The notes under the pieces: generated by a model
The model's input: only the letters and a program-made list of their open reading frames with translations
The model's database searches: none
Told to the model about the DNA's origin: nothing
Made by a program: the position numbers and the translations under genes
In this document: positions 24,882 to 33,530 of the stretch, piece after piece
Layout of the letters: each line of letters begins with the position of its first letter
Numbering within the stretch: the first letter of the stretch is position 1
Source of the DNA: Sphingomonas metalli
GTDB taxonomy: Bacteria; Pseudomonadota; Alphaproteobacteria; Sphingomonadales; Sphingomonadaceae
Assembly (NCBI RefSeq): GCF_014641735.1
Contig: NZ_BMIH01000001.1
Location: forward strand, 558,001 to 622,000
Reading direction: 5' to 3'
Length of the DNA: 64,000 bases

Positions 24882-27800
24882 ATGATGGATAAGGCCAAGC
24901 GCAACCGCGGCTCTCGCACCCGCCTGTTTGATAACGTTACCAGCCTTGCCGTGCTGGCCGCGGCGATCGCGGCGATGCCGGCTTGGGCGCAGACGACGCA
25001 GCCCCAGGATCAGGCCGCGACCCAGGCAGACCTGCCCGATTCCACCCGCACCGCCGATCCCGCCGCCCCCGATCGGCTGGTGCGCCCGGGTTCGACCACC
25101 GACGGTGCGGCCGAGGGTCAGGAGACCGGCGCCTCGGCGTCCGACATCGTCGTCACCGGCACGCGCATCACCGCCACCGGCTTCACCGCACCGACTCCGA
25201 CGACGGTGATCGGCGAGGACCAGATCCTCAAGAACGCCCAGCCCAACATCTTCAATACGGTCGCGCAGCTGCCTTCGCTCCAGGGTTCGACCGGCGCGGC
25301 GACGGGCACGTTCAGCACGTCGAGCGGCCAGCAGGGCCTCAGCTCCTTCTCGCTGCGCGGCCTCGGCACGATCCGCACCCTGACCCTGCTCGACGGCCAG
25401 CGCGTGGTCGGCGCGAACGTCACCGGCGTGCCCGACATCAGCCAGTTTCCCCAATTGCTGATCAAGCGGGTCGACATCGTCACCGGCGGCGCCTCGGCCT
25501 CCTATGGCTCCGATGCGGTCGGCGGCGTCATCAACTTCGTCACCGATACCCGCTTCACCGGGATCAAGGGCAACCTCCAGTCCGGCGTCACCACCTATGG
25601 CGATGGCGGGCAGGTGCTGGCGCAGCTGGCGGTCGGCAAGGCCTTTGCGGACGACAAGCTCCACGTCATCCTCAGCGGCGAATATGCCCATGACGAGGGC
25701 GTCGGCCCGGGCAATTTCGGCGAGGACCTCGCCGGCAGCCGCGACTGGTACCGGGCGACGACGCTGGTCGATACCGGCATCCGCAACAACGGCAATCCGC
25801 AATTCCTCTACCGCGATCACGGCCAGGCCTACCAGTACACCAAATACGGCCTGATCAGTTCCGGCCCGCTTCAGGGCATCGCCTTCAATGCGGACGGCGT
25901 GCCGTTCGCCTTCAACTACGGTTCGAACGGCGTGCCGGCGAAGAACGCCGCCGGCAACGTCATCGGCTGCTATGTCGGCTTCTGCGTCGGCGGCGACCAG
26001 TCGGGCCATGTCGGCTCGGGCACCTCGCTCCAGTCGGCGCTCCAGCGCGTCAACGGCTATACGCGCATCGGCTACGACATCGCGCCCGACATGGAATTCT
26101 ACGTCACCGCGAACGTCGCCCAGGTGAAGACCAGCAACCAGCCGAACCCCGGTGCGTCACGCACCGGCCTCGTGATCCAGTGCGCCAACCCCTATCTGCC
26201 GACCACGATCAGCCAGGCCTGCGCGCAGAACGGCATCACCCAGTTCACCTACGGCCTCAGCAACGCGATCCTGCCGAACATCAAGGTCAACACCGATCGC
26301 CGCCAGTATCGCTTCGTCGCCGGCCTGAAGGGCAAGGCCGATCTGGCCGGTACGTCCTGGACCTATGACGCCTATTACGAACACGGCATCAACATCACCG
26401 ACATCAATGTCGACAACATCATCCTGAACCGGCGATACGACCAGGCGATCAACGCGACGCGGATCAACGGGCAGATCGTCTGCGCCGATGCCACCGCGCG
26501 GGCCGGCGGATGCCAGCCGATCAACATCTTCGGGGCCTTCACCCCCTCGGCCGGCGCGCTGACCTACATCGCCCCGGACAAGGGCCCGTTCCAACATACC
26601 AAGCAGACGCAGGACGCGGCGGCGGGCAGCATCTCCGGTACGCCGATCGACCTGTGGGCAGGGCCGCTCGCGGTCGCCGCAGGGCTCGAATACCGCCGCG
26701 AATTCTACCGGGTGAATGCCGACCCCTATGGCGCGGGCGTGTCGTCCATCAGCCCGAATTCGACCGACTATCCGGCCGATCCGGTTCTGCTGCCGGCCGG
26801 CAACAACTGGTATGCCGGCAACTACAAGAACGGCCGCGGCCAATATCATGTGCTCGAAAGCTTTCTCGAGCTCAACCTGCCCCTGATCGACTCCAAGGCA
26901 GCGGGCCGCGCCAATCTGAACCTGGCCGGTCGCGCCACCCGTTACTCGACCTCGGGCCTGGTCTATTCGTGGAAGGTCGGCGGCACCTACGACACGCCGC
27001 TCGACGGGATCCGCCTGCGTGCCGTCACCTCGCGCGACGTGCGTGCGCCCAACCTCTCGGAACTGTTCGCCGCGCCGACCACCACCACGGTGCCCAACTT
27101 CACCGATCCGTTCCGTAACACCCAGGTGCTGATCATCCAGAATTCGATCGGCAATCCCAATCTGCGCCCGGAAATCGCGCGCAGCACCGAGGCGGGGATC
27201 GTCCTGGCGCGGCCCAGCTGGCTGCCGGGCCTCAGCGTGTCGTTCGACTATTACAAGATCAAGGTCGACGACGTCGTCTCCAGCCTGTCGGCGGCGCAGA
27301 TCGTCAACCTCTGCTTCCAGGGCAACACGGAGACCTGCGGCGCCTTCAACCTGCAGAACACCGCCGGACCGAACTTCGTCAACGTCCAGGCCTTCAACGT
27401 CGCCTCGATCAAGACCGACGGCTTCGACATCGAGGCGAGCTACCAGATGCGCAACCCGCTCGGGCTCGGCGGCAACTTCACCGTGCGGGCGCTGGCGACG
27501 CACGTCATCAAGTTCGTGACCGACCTGGGCCTGCCCGGCACCATTCCGATCGACAGCGCCGGTGCGAACAGCGGCGCGATCCCCGACTGGAAGTGGCTGG
27601 CGATCGAAAGCTACGACACCGACCGGTTCAGCCTGACGCTCCAGCAGCGCTGGTTCAGCGACGGCGTGATCGGCAATCAGTATGTCGTGTGCGCCCCCGG
27701 CACCTGCCCCGTCTCGACCGCGAACAATCCGACGATCGACTATAACCGGATGAAGGGCGCCTTCTACTTCGACATCGGCGGATCGATCAACGTGACCCGG

Positions 27801-27947
27801 CAGGTCAGCATGTTCTTCAAGGTCGACAATCTGTTCGACCATGATCCGGAACCTTCGCCGCAGACCAATACCGGGCTCGACGTCAACCCGGCGCTCTACG
27901 ACACGCTCGGACGCTTCTACCGGATCGGCATCCGCGGCCGCTTCTGA
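24882..27947 (+). CDS. TonB-dependent outer-membrane receptor (carbohydrate-locus type)
   Basis: 1021 residues behind AAGGGG. The leader is long (NVTSLAVLAAAIAAMPAWAQ), then a low-complexity linker and the TonB-box-like ASDIVVTGTRITATGF. The plug includes FNTVAQLPSLQGSTGAATGT and IKRVDIVTGGASASYGSDAV. The barrel ends in GRFYRIGIRGRF with the terminal phenylalanine typical of outer-membrane proteins. It belongs to the large sphingomonad/Xanthomonas-type TBDRs associated with plant glycans. It lies directly after beta-helix copy 2 and shares its promoter box, so it probably imports the oligosaccharide those proteins release. The ligand is unknown. Confidence 0.92.
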   Translation: MMDKAKRNRGSRTRLFDNVTSLAVLAAAIAAMPAWAQTTQPQDQAATQADLPDSTRTADPAAPDRLVRPGSTTDGAAEGQETGASASDIVVTGTRITATGFTAPTPTTVIGEDQILKNAQPNIFNTVAQLPSLQGSTGAATGTFSTSSGQQGLSSFSLRGLGTIRTLTLLDGQRVVGANVTGVPDISQFPQLLIKRVDIVTGGASASYGSDAVGGVINFVTDTRFTGIKGNLQSGVTTYGDGGQVLAQLAVGKAFADDKLHVILSGEYAHDEGVGPGNFGEDLAGSRDWYRATTLVDTGIRNNGNPQFLYRDHGQAYQYTKYGLISSGPLQGIAFNADGVPFAFNYGSNGVPAKNAAGNVIGCYVGFCVGGDQSGHVGSGTSLQSALQRVNGYTRIGYDIAPDMEFYVTANVAQVKTSNQPNPGASRTGLVIQCANPYLPTTISQACAQNGITQFTYGLSNAILPNIKVNTDRRQYRFVAGLKGKADLAGTSWTYDAYYEHGINITDINVDNIILNRRYDQAINATRINGQIVCADATARAGGCQPINIFGAFTPSAGALTYIAPDKGPFQHTKQTQDAAAGSISGTPIDLWAGPLAVAAGLEYRREFYRVNADPYGAGVSSISPNSTDYPADPVLLPAGNNWYAGNYKNGRGQYHVLESFLELNLPLIDSKAAGRANLNLAGRATRYSTSGLVYSWKVGGTYDTPLDGIRLRAVTSRDVRAPNLSELFAAPTTTTVPNFTDPFRNTQVLIIQNSIGNPNLRPEIARSTEAGIVLARPSWLPGLSVSFDYYKIKVDDVVSSLSAAQIVNLCFQGNTETCGAFNLQNTAGPNFVNVQAFNVASIKTDGFDIEASYQMRNPLGLGGNFTVRALATHVIKFVTDLGLPGTIPIDSAGANSGAIPDWKWLAIESYDTDRFSLTLQQRWFSDGVIGNQYVVCAPGTCPVSTANNPTIDYNRMKGAFYFDIGGSINVTRQVSMFFKVDNLFDHDPEPSPQTNTGLDVNPALYDTLGRFYRIGIRGRF

Positions 27948-27976
27948 CCGCAAGGTCTTACCTGCCCCCACCTTCC

Positions 27977-28012
27977 GGCGTCGGTCGCTCGCGCGACCGA
28001 CGCCGTCTTGTC
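27977..28012 (+). terminator. Intrinsic terminator after the TBDR gene
   Basis: A perfect 12 bp stem (GGCGTCGGTCGC / GCGACCGACGCC) with a TCGC loop is followed by GTCTTGTC. It lies 29 bp after the TBDR stop. The stem is strong, although the T tract is short. Confidence 0.7.
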
Positions 28013-28071
28013 GTCCGGCACCTGCCGCCGCGGCGTGCGTTCAGGCGGTGGTGGAGCAGGCAAGGCAAGGC

Positions 28072-28932
28072 ATGAAGATCGGATTTCTGGGGCTGGGCCA
28101 GATGGGCCGCGGCATGGCGGCGAACCTCGTCAGGGCGGGGCATGAGGTGACGGTGTGGAACCGCTCGCCCGGCAAGGCCGACGATCTCGTCTCGCTCGGA
28201 GCGACGTTGGCGAAACGGCCGGTCGACGCGGCGGGGGGCGAGGTCGTCCTCTCGATGCTGGCCGACGACGCGGCGGTGGAAGCGGTCGTCTATGGCGCGG
28301 GCGGGATCGCGGGGGCGCCGGCGCTGCATGTCGGCCACAGCACGATCGGAATCGCGCTCGCCGATCGGCTGGCTGCGGACGCGGGCGAGGACCGCTATGT
28401 CTCCGCCCCCGTCTTCGGTCGCCCGCCGGCCGCCGAAGCGGGCAAGCTGTTCGTCGTCGCCGCCGGCAGCGGCGTCGCGCTCGACCGGTGCGAGCCTCTT
28501 TTCGAGGCGATCGGCCAGCGCAGCTTCCGCGTCGGCGAGGCGCCCTCGGCCGCCAATCTGGTCAAGCTGAGCGGCAATTTCATGATCATGGCCGCGGTCG
28601 AGGCGATGGCGGAGGCGATGACACTGGCCGAGAAAGGCGGCGTGCCGCGCGGCACGCTGCTGGAGGTCTTGACGGGGACGCTGTTCGGCGCGCCCATCTA
28701 CCAGACCTATGGCGACATCCTCCTCGAAGACCGGTTCCGGCCTGCCGGATTCGCGGCGCCGCTCGGCCTGAAGGACATGACGCTGGCGGATGCCGCGGCA
28801 ACCCGTCTCGGCGCGTCCATGCCGGTGCTCGGCATCGTCCGCGACCATCTGCGCGCGCTGATCGCGGCGGAGGGACCCGATATCGACTGGGCCGCCGTCG
28901 CGCTGTCGGTCCGGCGGGGAGCAGGCTTGTAA
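28072..28932 (+). CDS. NAD(P)-dependent beta-hydroxyacid dehydrogenase (3-hydroxyisobutyrate dehydrogenase family)
   Basis: 286 residues from ATG 28072. The Rossmann motif GFLGLGQMGRGMAANLVRAG is at the very N-terminus, with VWNRSPGKAD following (an NADP-preferring arginine). The substrate loop is VSAPVFGRPPAAEAGKL, the region of the catalytic lysine is ANLVKLSGNF (about 165), and the C-terminal helical domain contains PLGLKDMTLADAAA. Members oxidise or reduce beta-hydroxyacids, for example tartronate semialdehyde to glycerate, or gamma-hydroxybutyrate. It lies after the TBDR terminator and before an aldo/keto reductase on the same strand. A role in sugar-acid catabolism fits the locus but is not shown. 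Confidence 0.88.
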   Translation: MKIGFLGLGQMGRGMAANLVRAGHEVTVWNRSPGKADDLVSLGATLAKRPVDAAGGEVVLSMLADDAAVEAVVYGAGGIAGAPALHVGHSTIGIALADRLAADAGEDRYVSAPVFGRPPAAEAGKLFVVAAGSGVALDRCEPLFEAIGQRSFRVGEAPSAANLVKLSGNFMIMAAVEAMAEAMTLAEKGGVPRGTLLEVLTGTLFGAPIYQTYGDILLEDRFRPAGFAAPLGLKDMTLADAAATRLGASMPVLGIVRDHLRALIAAEGPDIDWAAVALSVRRGAGL

Positions 28933-29013
28933 GACGGCCGGACGTTTGGCTCTCGCACACAAGCAATCGCCAGCTATATCAGCGCCCTACCTGATCACCC
29001 CCGGAGACCTGCC

Positions 29014-30102
29014 ATGGCCGCCAGCCTTCCCTACACGCCCGATCCCGCGCGCTATGACGGGCGCATGCCCTATCGACGCACCGGCCGCAGCGGGCTGCGG
29101 CTGCCGGCGATCAGCCTGGGCCTGTGGCAGAATTTCGGCGGCACCGACGTCTTCGAGACAGGCCGGGCGATTCTGCGCCGCGCCTTCGACCGCGGCGTCA
29201 CGCATTTCGATCTCGCGAACAATTACGGGCCGCCGTACGGTTCGGCGGAAGAGAATTTCGGCCGGGTGCTCGCAACCGACTTCGCCGCGCACCGCGACGA
29301 ACTGATCATCTCGACCAAGGCGGGGTGGGACATGTGGCCGGGGCCGTATGGCCAGATCGGGTCCTCGCGGAAATACCTGATCGCCAGTTGCGAGCAGAGC
29401 CTGACGCGGATGGGGCTCGATTATGTCGACATCTTCTATTCGCACCGCGTCGATCCCGACACACCGCTGGAAGAGACGATGGGCGCGCTCGTCCAGCTGC
29501 ATCGCCAGGGCAAGGCGCTCTATGTCGGCATCTCGTCCTACGAACCGGGCCTGACGCGGCAGGCGGCGGCGATCCTGGCGGCGGAAAAGGTGCCGCTCTT
29601 CATCCACCAGCCGAGCTATTCGATCCTGAACCGGTGGATCGAGCGCGACCTGCTCGATGTGCTCGACGATCTGGGTACCGGTTGCATCGCCTTCTCTCCC
29701 CTGGCGCAGGGCATGCTGACGAACAAATATTTGGGCGGGGTGCCGGCCGACACCCGTGCGACCCGCGGCGGTTCGCTGTCGCAATCGCTGCTGACCGACC
29801 AGAATCTCGGGGCGATCCGCACGCTCAACGCCATCGCCGAGAGGCGCGGCCAGACGTTGGCCCAGATGGCGATCGCCTGGGTCCTGCGCGATCCGCGCGT
29901 CACGTCGGCGCTGATCGGCGCGCGCACGGTGGAGCAGCTCGACGATGCGCTGGATGCGGTCGGGACGCTCGACTTTTCGGCCGAAGAATTGGCCGCGATC
30001 GATAGCGCCGCGGCCGATGGCGGGATCAACATCTGGTCGGGCTCGTCGGACATCACCGCCCTGCCGGCGGCGCAGGGTGTGCCCCGCCCGACCAAGGGCT
30101 AA
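29014..30102 (+). CDS. Aldo/keto reductase (YghZ / glyceraldehyde-3-phosphate reductase-like)
   Basis: 362 residues with a (beta/alpha)8 aldo/keto reductase pattern. The catalytic Asp-Tyr region is FDLANNYGPPYGSAEENFG, the lysine lies in IISTKAGWDMWPGPYG and the histidine in DIFYSHRVDPDTPLEET. Near the C-terminus, TSALIGARTVEQLDDAL binds NADP. The GPPYGSAEENFGR and KAGWDMWPGPYG phrases are typical of the YghZ subgroup, which reduces L-glyceraldehyde 3-phosphate and methylglyoxal-like aldehydes. Its stop overlaps the convergent hypothetical gene by 4 nt. It may detoxify or reduce aldehydes arising from sugar breakdown in this locus. Confidence 0.88.
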   Translation: MAASLPYTPDPARYDGRMPYRRTGRSGLRLPAISLGLWQNFGGTDVFETGRAILRRAFDRGVTHFDLANNYGPPYGSAEENFGRVLATDFAAHRDELIISTKAGWDMWPGPYGQIGSSRKYLIASCEQSLTRMGLDYVDIFYSHRVDPDTPLEETMGALVQLHRQGKALYVGISSYEPGLTRQAAAILAAEKVPLFIHQPSYSILNRWIERDLLDVLDDLGTGCIAFSPLAQGMLTNKYLGGVPADTRATRGGSLSQSLLTDQNLGAIRTLNAIAERRGQTLAQMAIAWVLRDPRVTSALIGARTVEQLDDALDAVGTLDFSAEELAAIDSAAADGGINIWSGSSDITALPAAQGVPRPTKG

Positions 30103-30704
30103 CGCAGGCGCGCGGCCTCGACGAGCGCATGAAAGTCCGGCAGCGACCGATCGTAATAGTAGAGGCGCGGCCCGGCGAAAGTCGCCATGTACAGCCGCCC
30201 GTCGATGATCGTCGCCCGCGCCTCGCCGCGACGGGGCAGTTCGTCCTCCTCGACATAGTCGAAGGTGAAGCGGATACCGTCGTGCCCGAGAAAGCTCTCG
30301 GGCGTAGCGCCGGTCACATGGAAGGTGGCGATCATCCTGCGTGCGCGATAGGTGCCCTCCAGCAGCTCGGGAATGTCGGCGAGCAGGGTCTGGCGGCGGA
30401 ATTTGGGAAGAGGAAGCCGCTTCTTGCTGATCTCCCGGACCAGCGGCATTTCCGCTTCGATCCCGGCGTAGAAGGTGACGGCGTTGAGGTCTTCGCCGTC
30501 GAGCGTCCAGACTTCCACCATCTTGCCGGGCGATACGCCCAGGCTATTCCAGTCGCGACCGGGCGTGATCGTGAGGTTCGATCCCGCGATCGGGACCGCC
30601 TCGCCCCGGCCGCGAAGCGCGTTGCCGGCATGGCCCGGCGAGATCGCGATGGCGGCGACGGCCAGTGCCGCGAACAGCCGCCTTGTGGGTAAGCGCCGCA
30701 TCAT
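30099..30704 (-). CDS. Secreted protein of unknown function (M48 operon, gene 3)
   Basis: 201 residues with a signal peptide (RRLFAALAVAAIAISPGHAG). No known domain is recognised. The mature part is mixed alpha/beta with conserved-looking phrases NLTITPGRDWNSLG, VEVWTLDGEDLNAVTFYAG and RFTFDYVEEDELPRRGEA. The start codon overlaps the M48 protease stop as TGATG, with AAGGAA upstream, so translation is coupled. Being the last of three exported gene products, it probably works with the protease in the periplasm or outer membrane, perhaps as a substrate or partner. This is inference from position only. Confidence 0.78.
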   Translation of the reverse strand: MMRRLPTRRLFAALAVAAIAISPGHAGNALRGRGEAVPIAGSNLTITPGRDWNSLGVSPGKMVEVWTLDGEDLNAVTFYAGIEAEMPLVREISKKRLPLPKFRRQTLLADIPELLEGTYRARRMIATFHVTGATPESFLGHDGIRFTFDYVEEDELPRRGEARATIIDGRLYMATFAGPRLYYYDRSLPDFHALVEAARLR

Positions 30705-31894
30705 CAGGGTTCCTTGGCCAGCATGGCGATCGTCGCGGCATCGGGGGCGTCCGGGCGGAGCGCCAGATAGCGGCCGAGCGCCGCCTGGCCCTCGACGCGC
30801 CGACCCGTCTTGATCAGCGAAAGGCCGAGGCCGCGCTGCGCGTCCGCCAATTGCGGGTCGAGCGCCACCGCCTTCGCGTAGAAATCGGTCGCCGCGACCA
30901 GATCGCGCGGATTGCCGCGCAGGCGATAGAGGTCGCCCCGCGCCAGCCAGAGCGGCGCGGTCCAGCCGCCCTCGGCCAGATGCTCGATGACATAGGCGCT
31001 GGCGCCGAAATCGTTGAGCCTGATCTGATCGTCGAGCCACTGTGGCAGGAAGGGCGCCATCGCACTGGCATAGCGTGCCGCGCCGTCGTCGCGGCCGATT
31101 CCTTCGAGCGCCGCGAGGGCCGCCAGCGTGGCGGCGCGCTCGGCATTGGGCGGGTGCGAGTCGGCGAAGGCGATCGTGTCGTACCGTGGCTTGCGCAATC
31201 CCTTGGCCGCGGCGGACGCCAGCCCCTCGGCGATCGCATGCTGCCAGACTTCGGATGCCACCTGAGGCCGGAGCCGACCGGCATTGAGATAGCCGATGCT
31301 GATCCGGTCCGCCTCCCGCTCGGTATCACGACCGTAGCGAAAATAATGGCCCAGCACGGAATAGCGCAGGTCGCCGAACATCCTGCGGGTATCGCGGCCG
31401 GGATACATGGCCGCCAGCAGGCCCGCCCAGCTCAGCACATCGCTGGCACCGCGTTCCGCCTTGAACAGCTTGACGCTGTGGCGGCTTTGGAAATGGCCGA
31501 ACTCATGGCCCAGCACGGTGGCCAGCTCGGCTTCGCTACGCATCCGCAGCAGCAGTCCGGAGAACACCCGCACCGTGCCGTTGGGCGCCATGCTCGCGTT
31601 GAAGATCGGCGTGCGGACGATGTACACGCGCGCCGCCTTGCAGCGCTCCGGCCCGACCGTTTCGCACAGCACGCCCTTGACATAGCCCGTCAGGGCCTCG
31701 TCGCGGATGACGCGCGGGGACGCGGTCAGCCGGCGCTCGTCCTCGTCGGCATCCTGCCAGATCCCGATCTCGTCCACGCCGTGCGGCTTGTAGAGTTCGG
31801 CATAGGTCGGCGGCAGTGTCTCCGCACCCGCCGTGATCGGCGCGAGCATGGCCGCCGCCACCCAGAGCCCGGACGATAGCCACAGCGGCGACAT
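30704..31894 (-). CDS. Exported M48-family metalloprotease with TPR-like tail
   Basis: 396 residues from ATG 31894 with a signal peptide (SSGLWVAAAMLAPITAGAE). The zinc site is intact: HEFGH (residues 130-134) and the third ligand in TEREADRIS (Glu at about 194). The C-terminal third has helical TPR-like repeats (LWLARGDLYRLRGNPRDLVA, KAVALDPQLADAQRGLGLSL), as in the BepA/YfgC branch of periplasmic proteases. BepA-type enzymes help assemble or clear outer-membrane proteins. Start and stop codons overlap both neighbours as TGATG. An extended frame upstream of 31894 belongs to the preceding gene's region and is not used. Confidence 0.88.
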   Translation of the reverse strand: MSPLWLSSGLWVAAAMLAPITAGAETLPPTYAELYKPHGVDEIGIWQDADEDERRLTASPRVIRDEALTGYVKGVLCETVGPERCKAARVYIVRTPIFNASMAPNGTVRVFSGLLLRMRSEAELATVLGHEFGHFQSRHSVKLFKAERGASDVLSWAGLLAAMYPGRDTRRMFGDLRYSVLGHYFRYGRDTEREADRISIGYLNAGRLRPQVASEVWQHAIAEGLASAAAKGLRKPRYDTIAFADSHPPNAERAATLAALAALEGIGRDDGAARYASAMAPFLPQWLDDQIRLNDFGASAYVIEHLAEGGWTAPLWLARGDLYRLRGNPRDLVAATDFYAKAVALDPQLADAQRGLGLSLIKTGRRVEGQAALGRYLALRPDAPDAATIAMLAKEP

Positions 31895-32631
31895 CAGCGC
31901 GCCGGAGCCGTATCCGGGTCCGGCTTGCTGCCCGGGAAACCTTGCAGCAGTTCGCGCACGCGCTTCTCTGCGCCGTCCGGCGTTCGCACGTCGCCGCCCA
32001 TATGGGTATCGGCATTCAACCACAGCAGATCGCCGGTCTTCAGGTCGACCAGCCCGGCATAGCCGGTATGCACGCCCGACGAGATCGCGATGCGGGGGCC
32101 AAGCATCGCCACCACCTGCAAGAGCTTGCGGCCGGTCGAGCCGTAGGCGTCATAGTCGTAGATGAAGAGCGCGAAGTCGGCGTCTCGCGCGCCCGGCAGG
32201 TCGGCGACGCCGGGCCCAACCGACCAGTCGAACACATCGGCCTTGTTGTCGCGCTTCTTCGTCGGCAGGCGATTGCCCTTGAAGAATTGGTAGTTGACGA
32301 CCGACGCGGAGACGGCCGCGAAAAGCGATCCATATTCCTCGGCGAGCCGGTTCGCGTCTCCATAGGCCTCGGGCGCGGCGACCACGCGATTGTCGAGCCT
32401 CTCCTGCACGTTCGCCAGCGCAACCGCGATGTTCCGGCGCGCCTCCTCCGTCCATGTCCCGTTCGCCTCGAACATGCCGCCGGTCGATTGCGCGCCGACC
32501 CGGATCGTCGGGCGCAGCAGCAGGATCGTCTTGCCGCGCAGCACGGCCGATCGCTCTTGCGCAGCTGCCGGCGAAACAAAGGGAGCGGCTGCCGCGAGGG
32601 CAACGGCGATGATCCAATGCCTGGCGAACAT
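31894..32631 (-). CDS. Secreted protein of unknown function (M48 operon, gene 1)
   Basis: 245 residues from ATG 32631 behind GGGGGAA, with a signal peptide (WIIAVALAAAAPFVSPAAAQ). No firm family assignment. Strand-rich phrases such as GKTILLLRPTIRVGAQSTGG, DADFALFIYDYDAYGSTGRK, YAGLVDLKTGDLLWLN and the ending DGAEKRVRELLQGFPG resemble the layout of GNA1162/CsgG-like periplasmic assembly proteins. That is a weak visual resemblance only. It heads a three-gene operon with tight TGATG overlaps, together with the M48 protease and a second unknown exported protein. Confidence 0.78.
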   Translation of the reverse strand: MFARHWIIAVALAAAAPFVSPAAAQERSAVLRGKTILLLRPTIRVGAQSTGGMFEANGTWTEEARRNIAVALANVQERLDNRVVAAPEAYGDANRLAEEYGSLFAAVSASVVNYQFFKGNRLPTKKRDNKADVFDWSVGPGVADLPGARDADFALFIYDYDAYGSTGRKLLQVVAMLGPRIAISSGVHTGYAGLVDLKTGDLLWLNADTHMGGDVRTPDGAEKRVRELLQGFPGSKPDPDTAPAR

Positions 32632-32843
32632 CGTTCCCCCGAAAGCCTTCGACCGACAGCGCCTTTGTGCCGTGCCGCCGCCCGCGCGCAACGCGACTCT
32701 TCCGGGCGATCGGGAAGTCGTTTCGGACCTGATCGGGCAAGCCCTTGTCGTTCCGGGCGATGTGCGTTGGGCGGCGCCTGGTGCGCCCCTTCTGCATGGC
32801 GCTCTAACGCGAGGCCTCCCGGCTGATGCCGGGATGATGAAGT

Positions 32844-33530
32844 CTACCCTTCCGCGCGCAAACGGTATCCCACGCCGAGTTCGTTGGCGATCACGCTGCC
32901 GACCGGTCCGGGCGCCTCCAGCTTCTGGCGAAGATTGCGGATGACGATCCGCAGATATTCGATACGCGGGTCCTCGTCCGCCGCCCAGCAGGCCGTCAGC
33001 AGCCGCTCGTGTGTCACCACCCGGCCAATATGGCGGGCGAGCACCCCCAGCACCTCGTGCTCCTTGCGGGTGAGATGCAACTCCTCCCCGCCCCGCGTCA
33101 CGCGCCGCTGCTCCGTGTCGATGCTGAGTTCGCCGCGCCGGATGGTCCGCGGGGCGGGGTCGGACGCGCTCCGGTGCCGCAGCGCGACCCGCAGGCGCGC
33201 CAGCAGTTCCTCGGTATCGAAGGGCTTGGTGACGAAGTCGTCCGCGCCCAGATCCAGCGCGGCGACCTTCTCCTCGACCGCCTCGCGCGCCGATACGACC
33301 AGGATCACTGCCTCGCCTTGGCCGCGCAGCAGCGGGATCAGGCTCAACCCGTCCCGATCCGGCAGGCCCAGGTCGAGAAGCACGGCGTCGGGCCGCTCGG
33401 CTGCCGCCCCGCTTATCGCGCTCTTGCCGTCCCACGCCTCGGCGACCGCGTAGCCGGCATGGACCAGCGTATTGCGCAGCAGACGCCGGATCGCGCCGTC
33501 ATCGTCGACCACCAGGATCTTGGCCGGCAT
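32844..33530 (-). CDS. kdpE: KdpE response regulator
   Basis: 228 residues. The N-terminal receiver has the phospho-acceptor in DAVLLDLGLPDRDG (Asp at about 52) and the switch lysine in VTKPFDTEELLARL. The C-terminal winged helix of the OmpR type includes LTRKEHEVLGVLARHIGRVV and RIEYLRIVIRNLRQKLE. It receives phosphate from KdpD and activates kdp transcription under potassium limitation or osmotic stress. The start overlaps the kdpD stop (TGATG), the usual coupling for this pair. It is the last gene of the operon; about 210 bp without a gene follow. Confidence 0.95.
   Translation of the reverse strand: MPAKILVVDDDGAIRRLLRNTLVHAGYAVAEAWDGKSAISGAAAERPDAVLLDLGLPDRDGLSLIPLLRGQGEAVILVVSAREAVEEKVAALDLGADDFVTKPFDTEELLARLRVALRHRSASDPAPRTIRRGELSIDTEQRRVTRGGEELHLTRKEHEVLGVLARHIGRVVTHERLLTACWAADEDPRIEYLRIVIRNLRQKLEAPGPVGSVIANELGVGYRLRAEG

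Noticed and set aside
32818..32833. CCCGGC-TGAT-GCCGGG hairpin after kdpE as a terminator
   Set aside because: The stem is only 6 bp and no T run follows on the minus strand, so it is not convincing as an intrinsic terminator.
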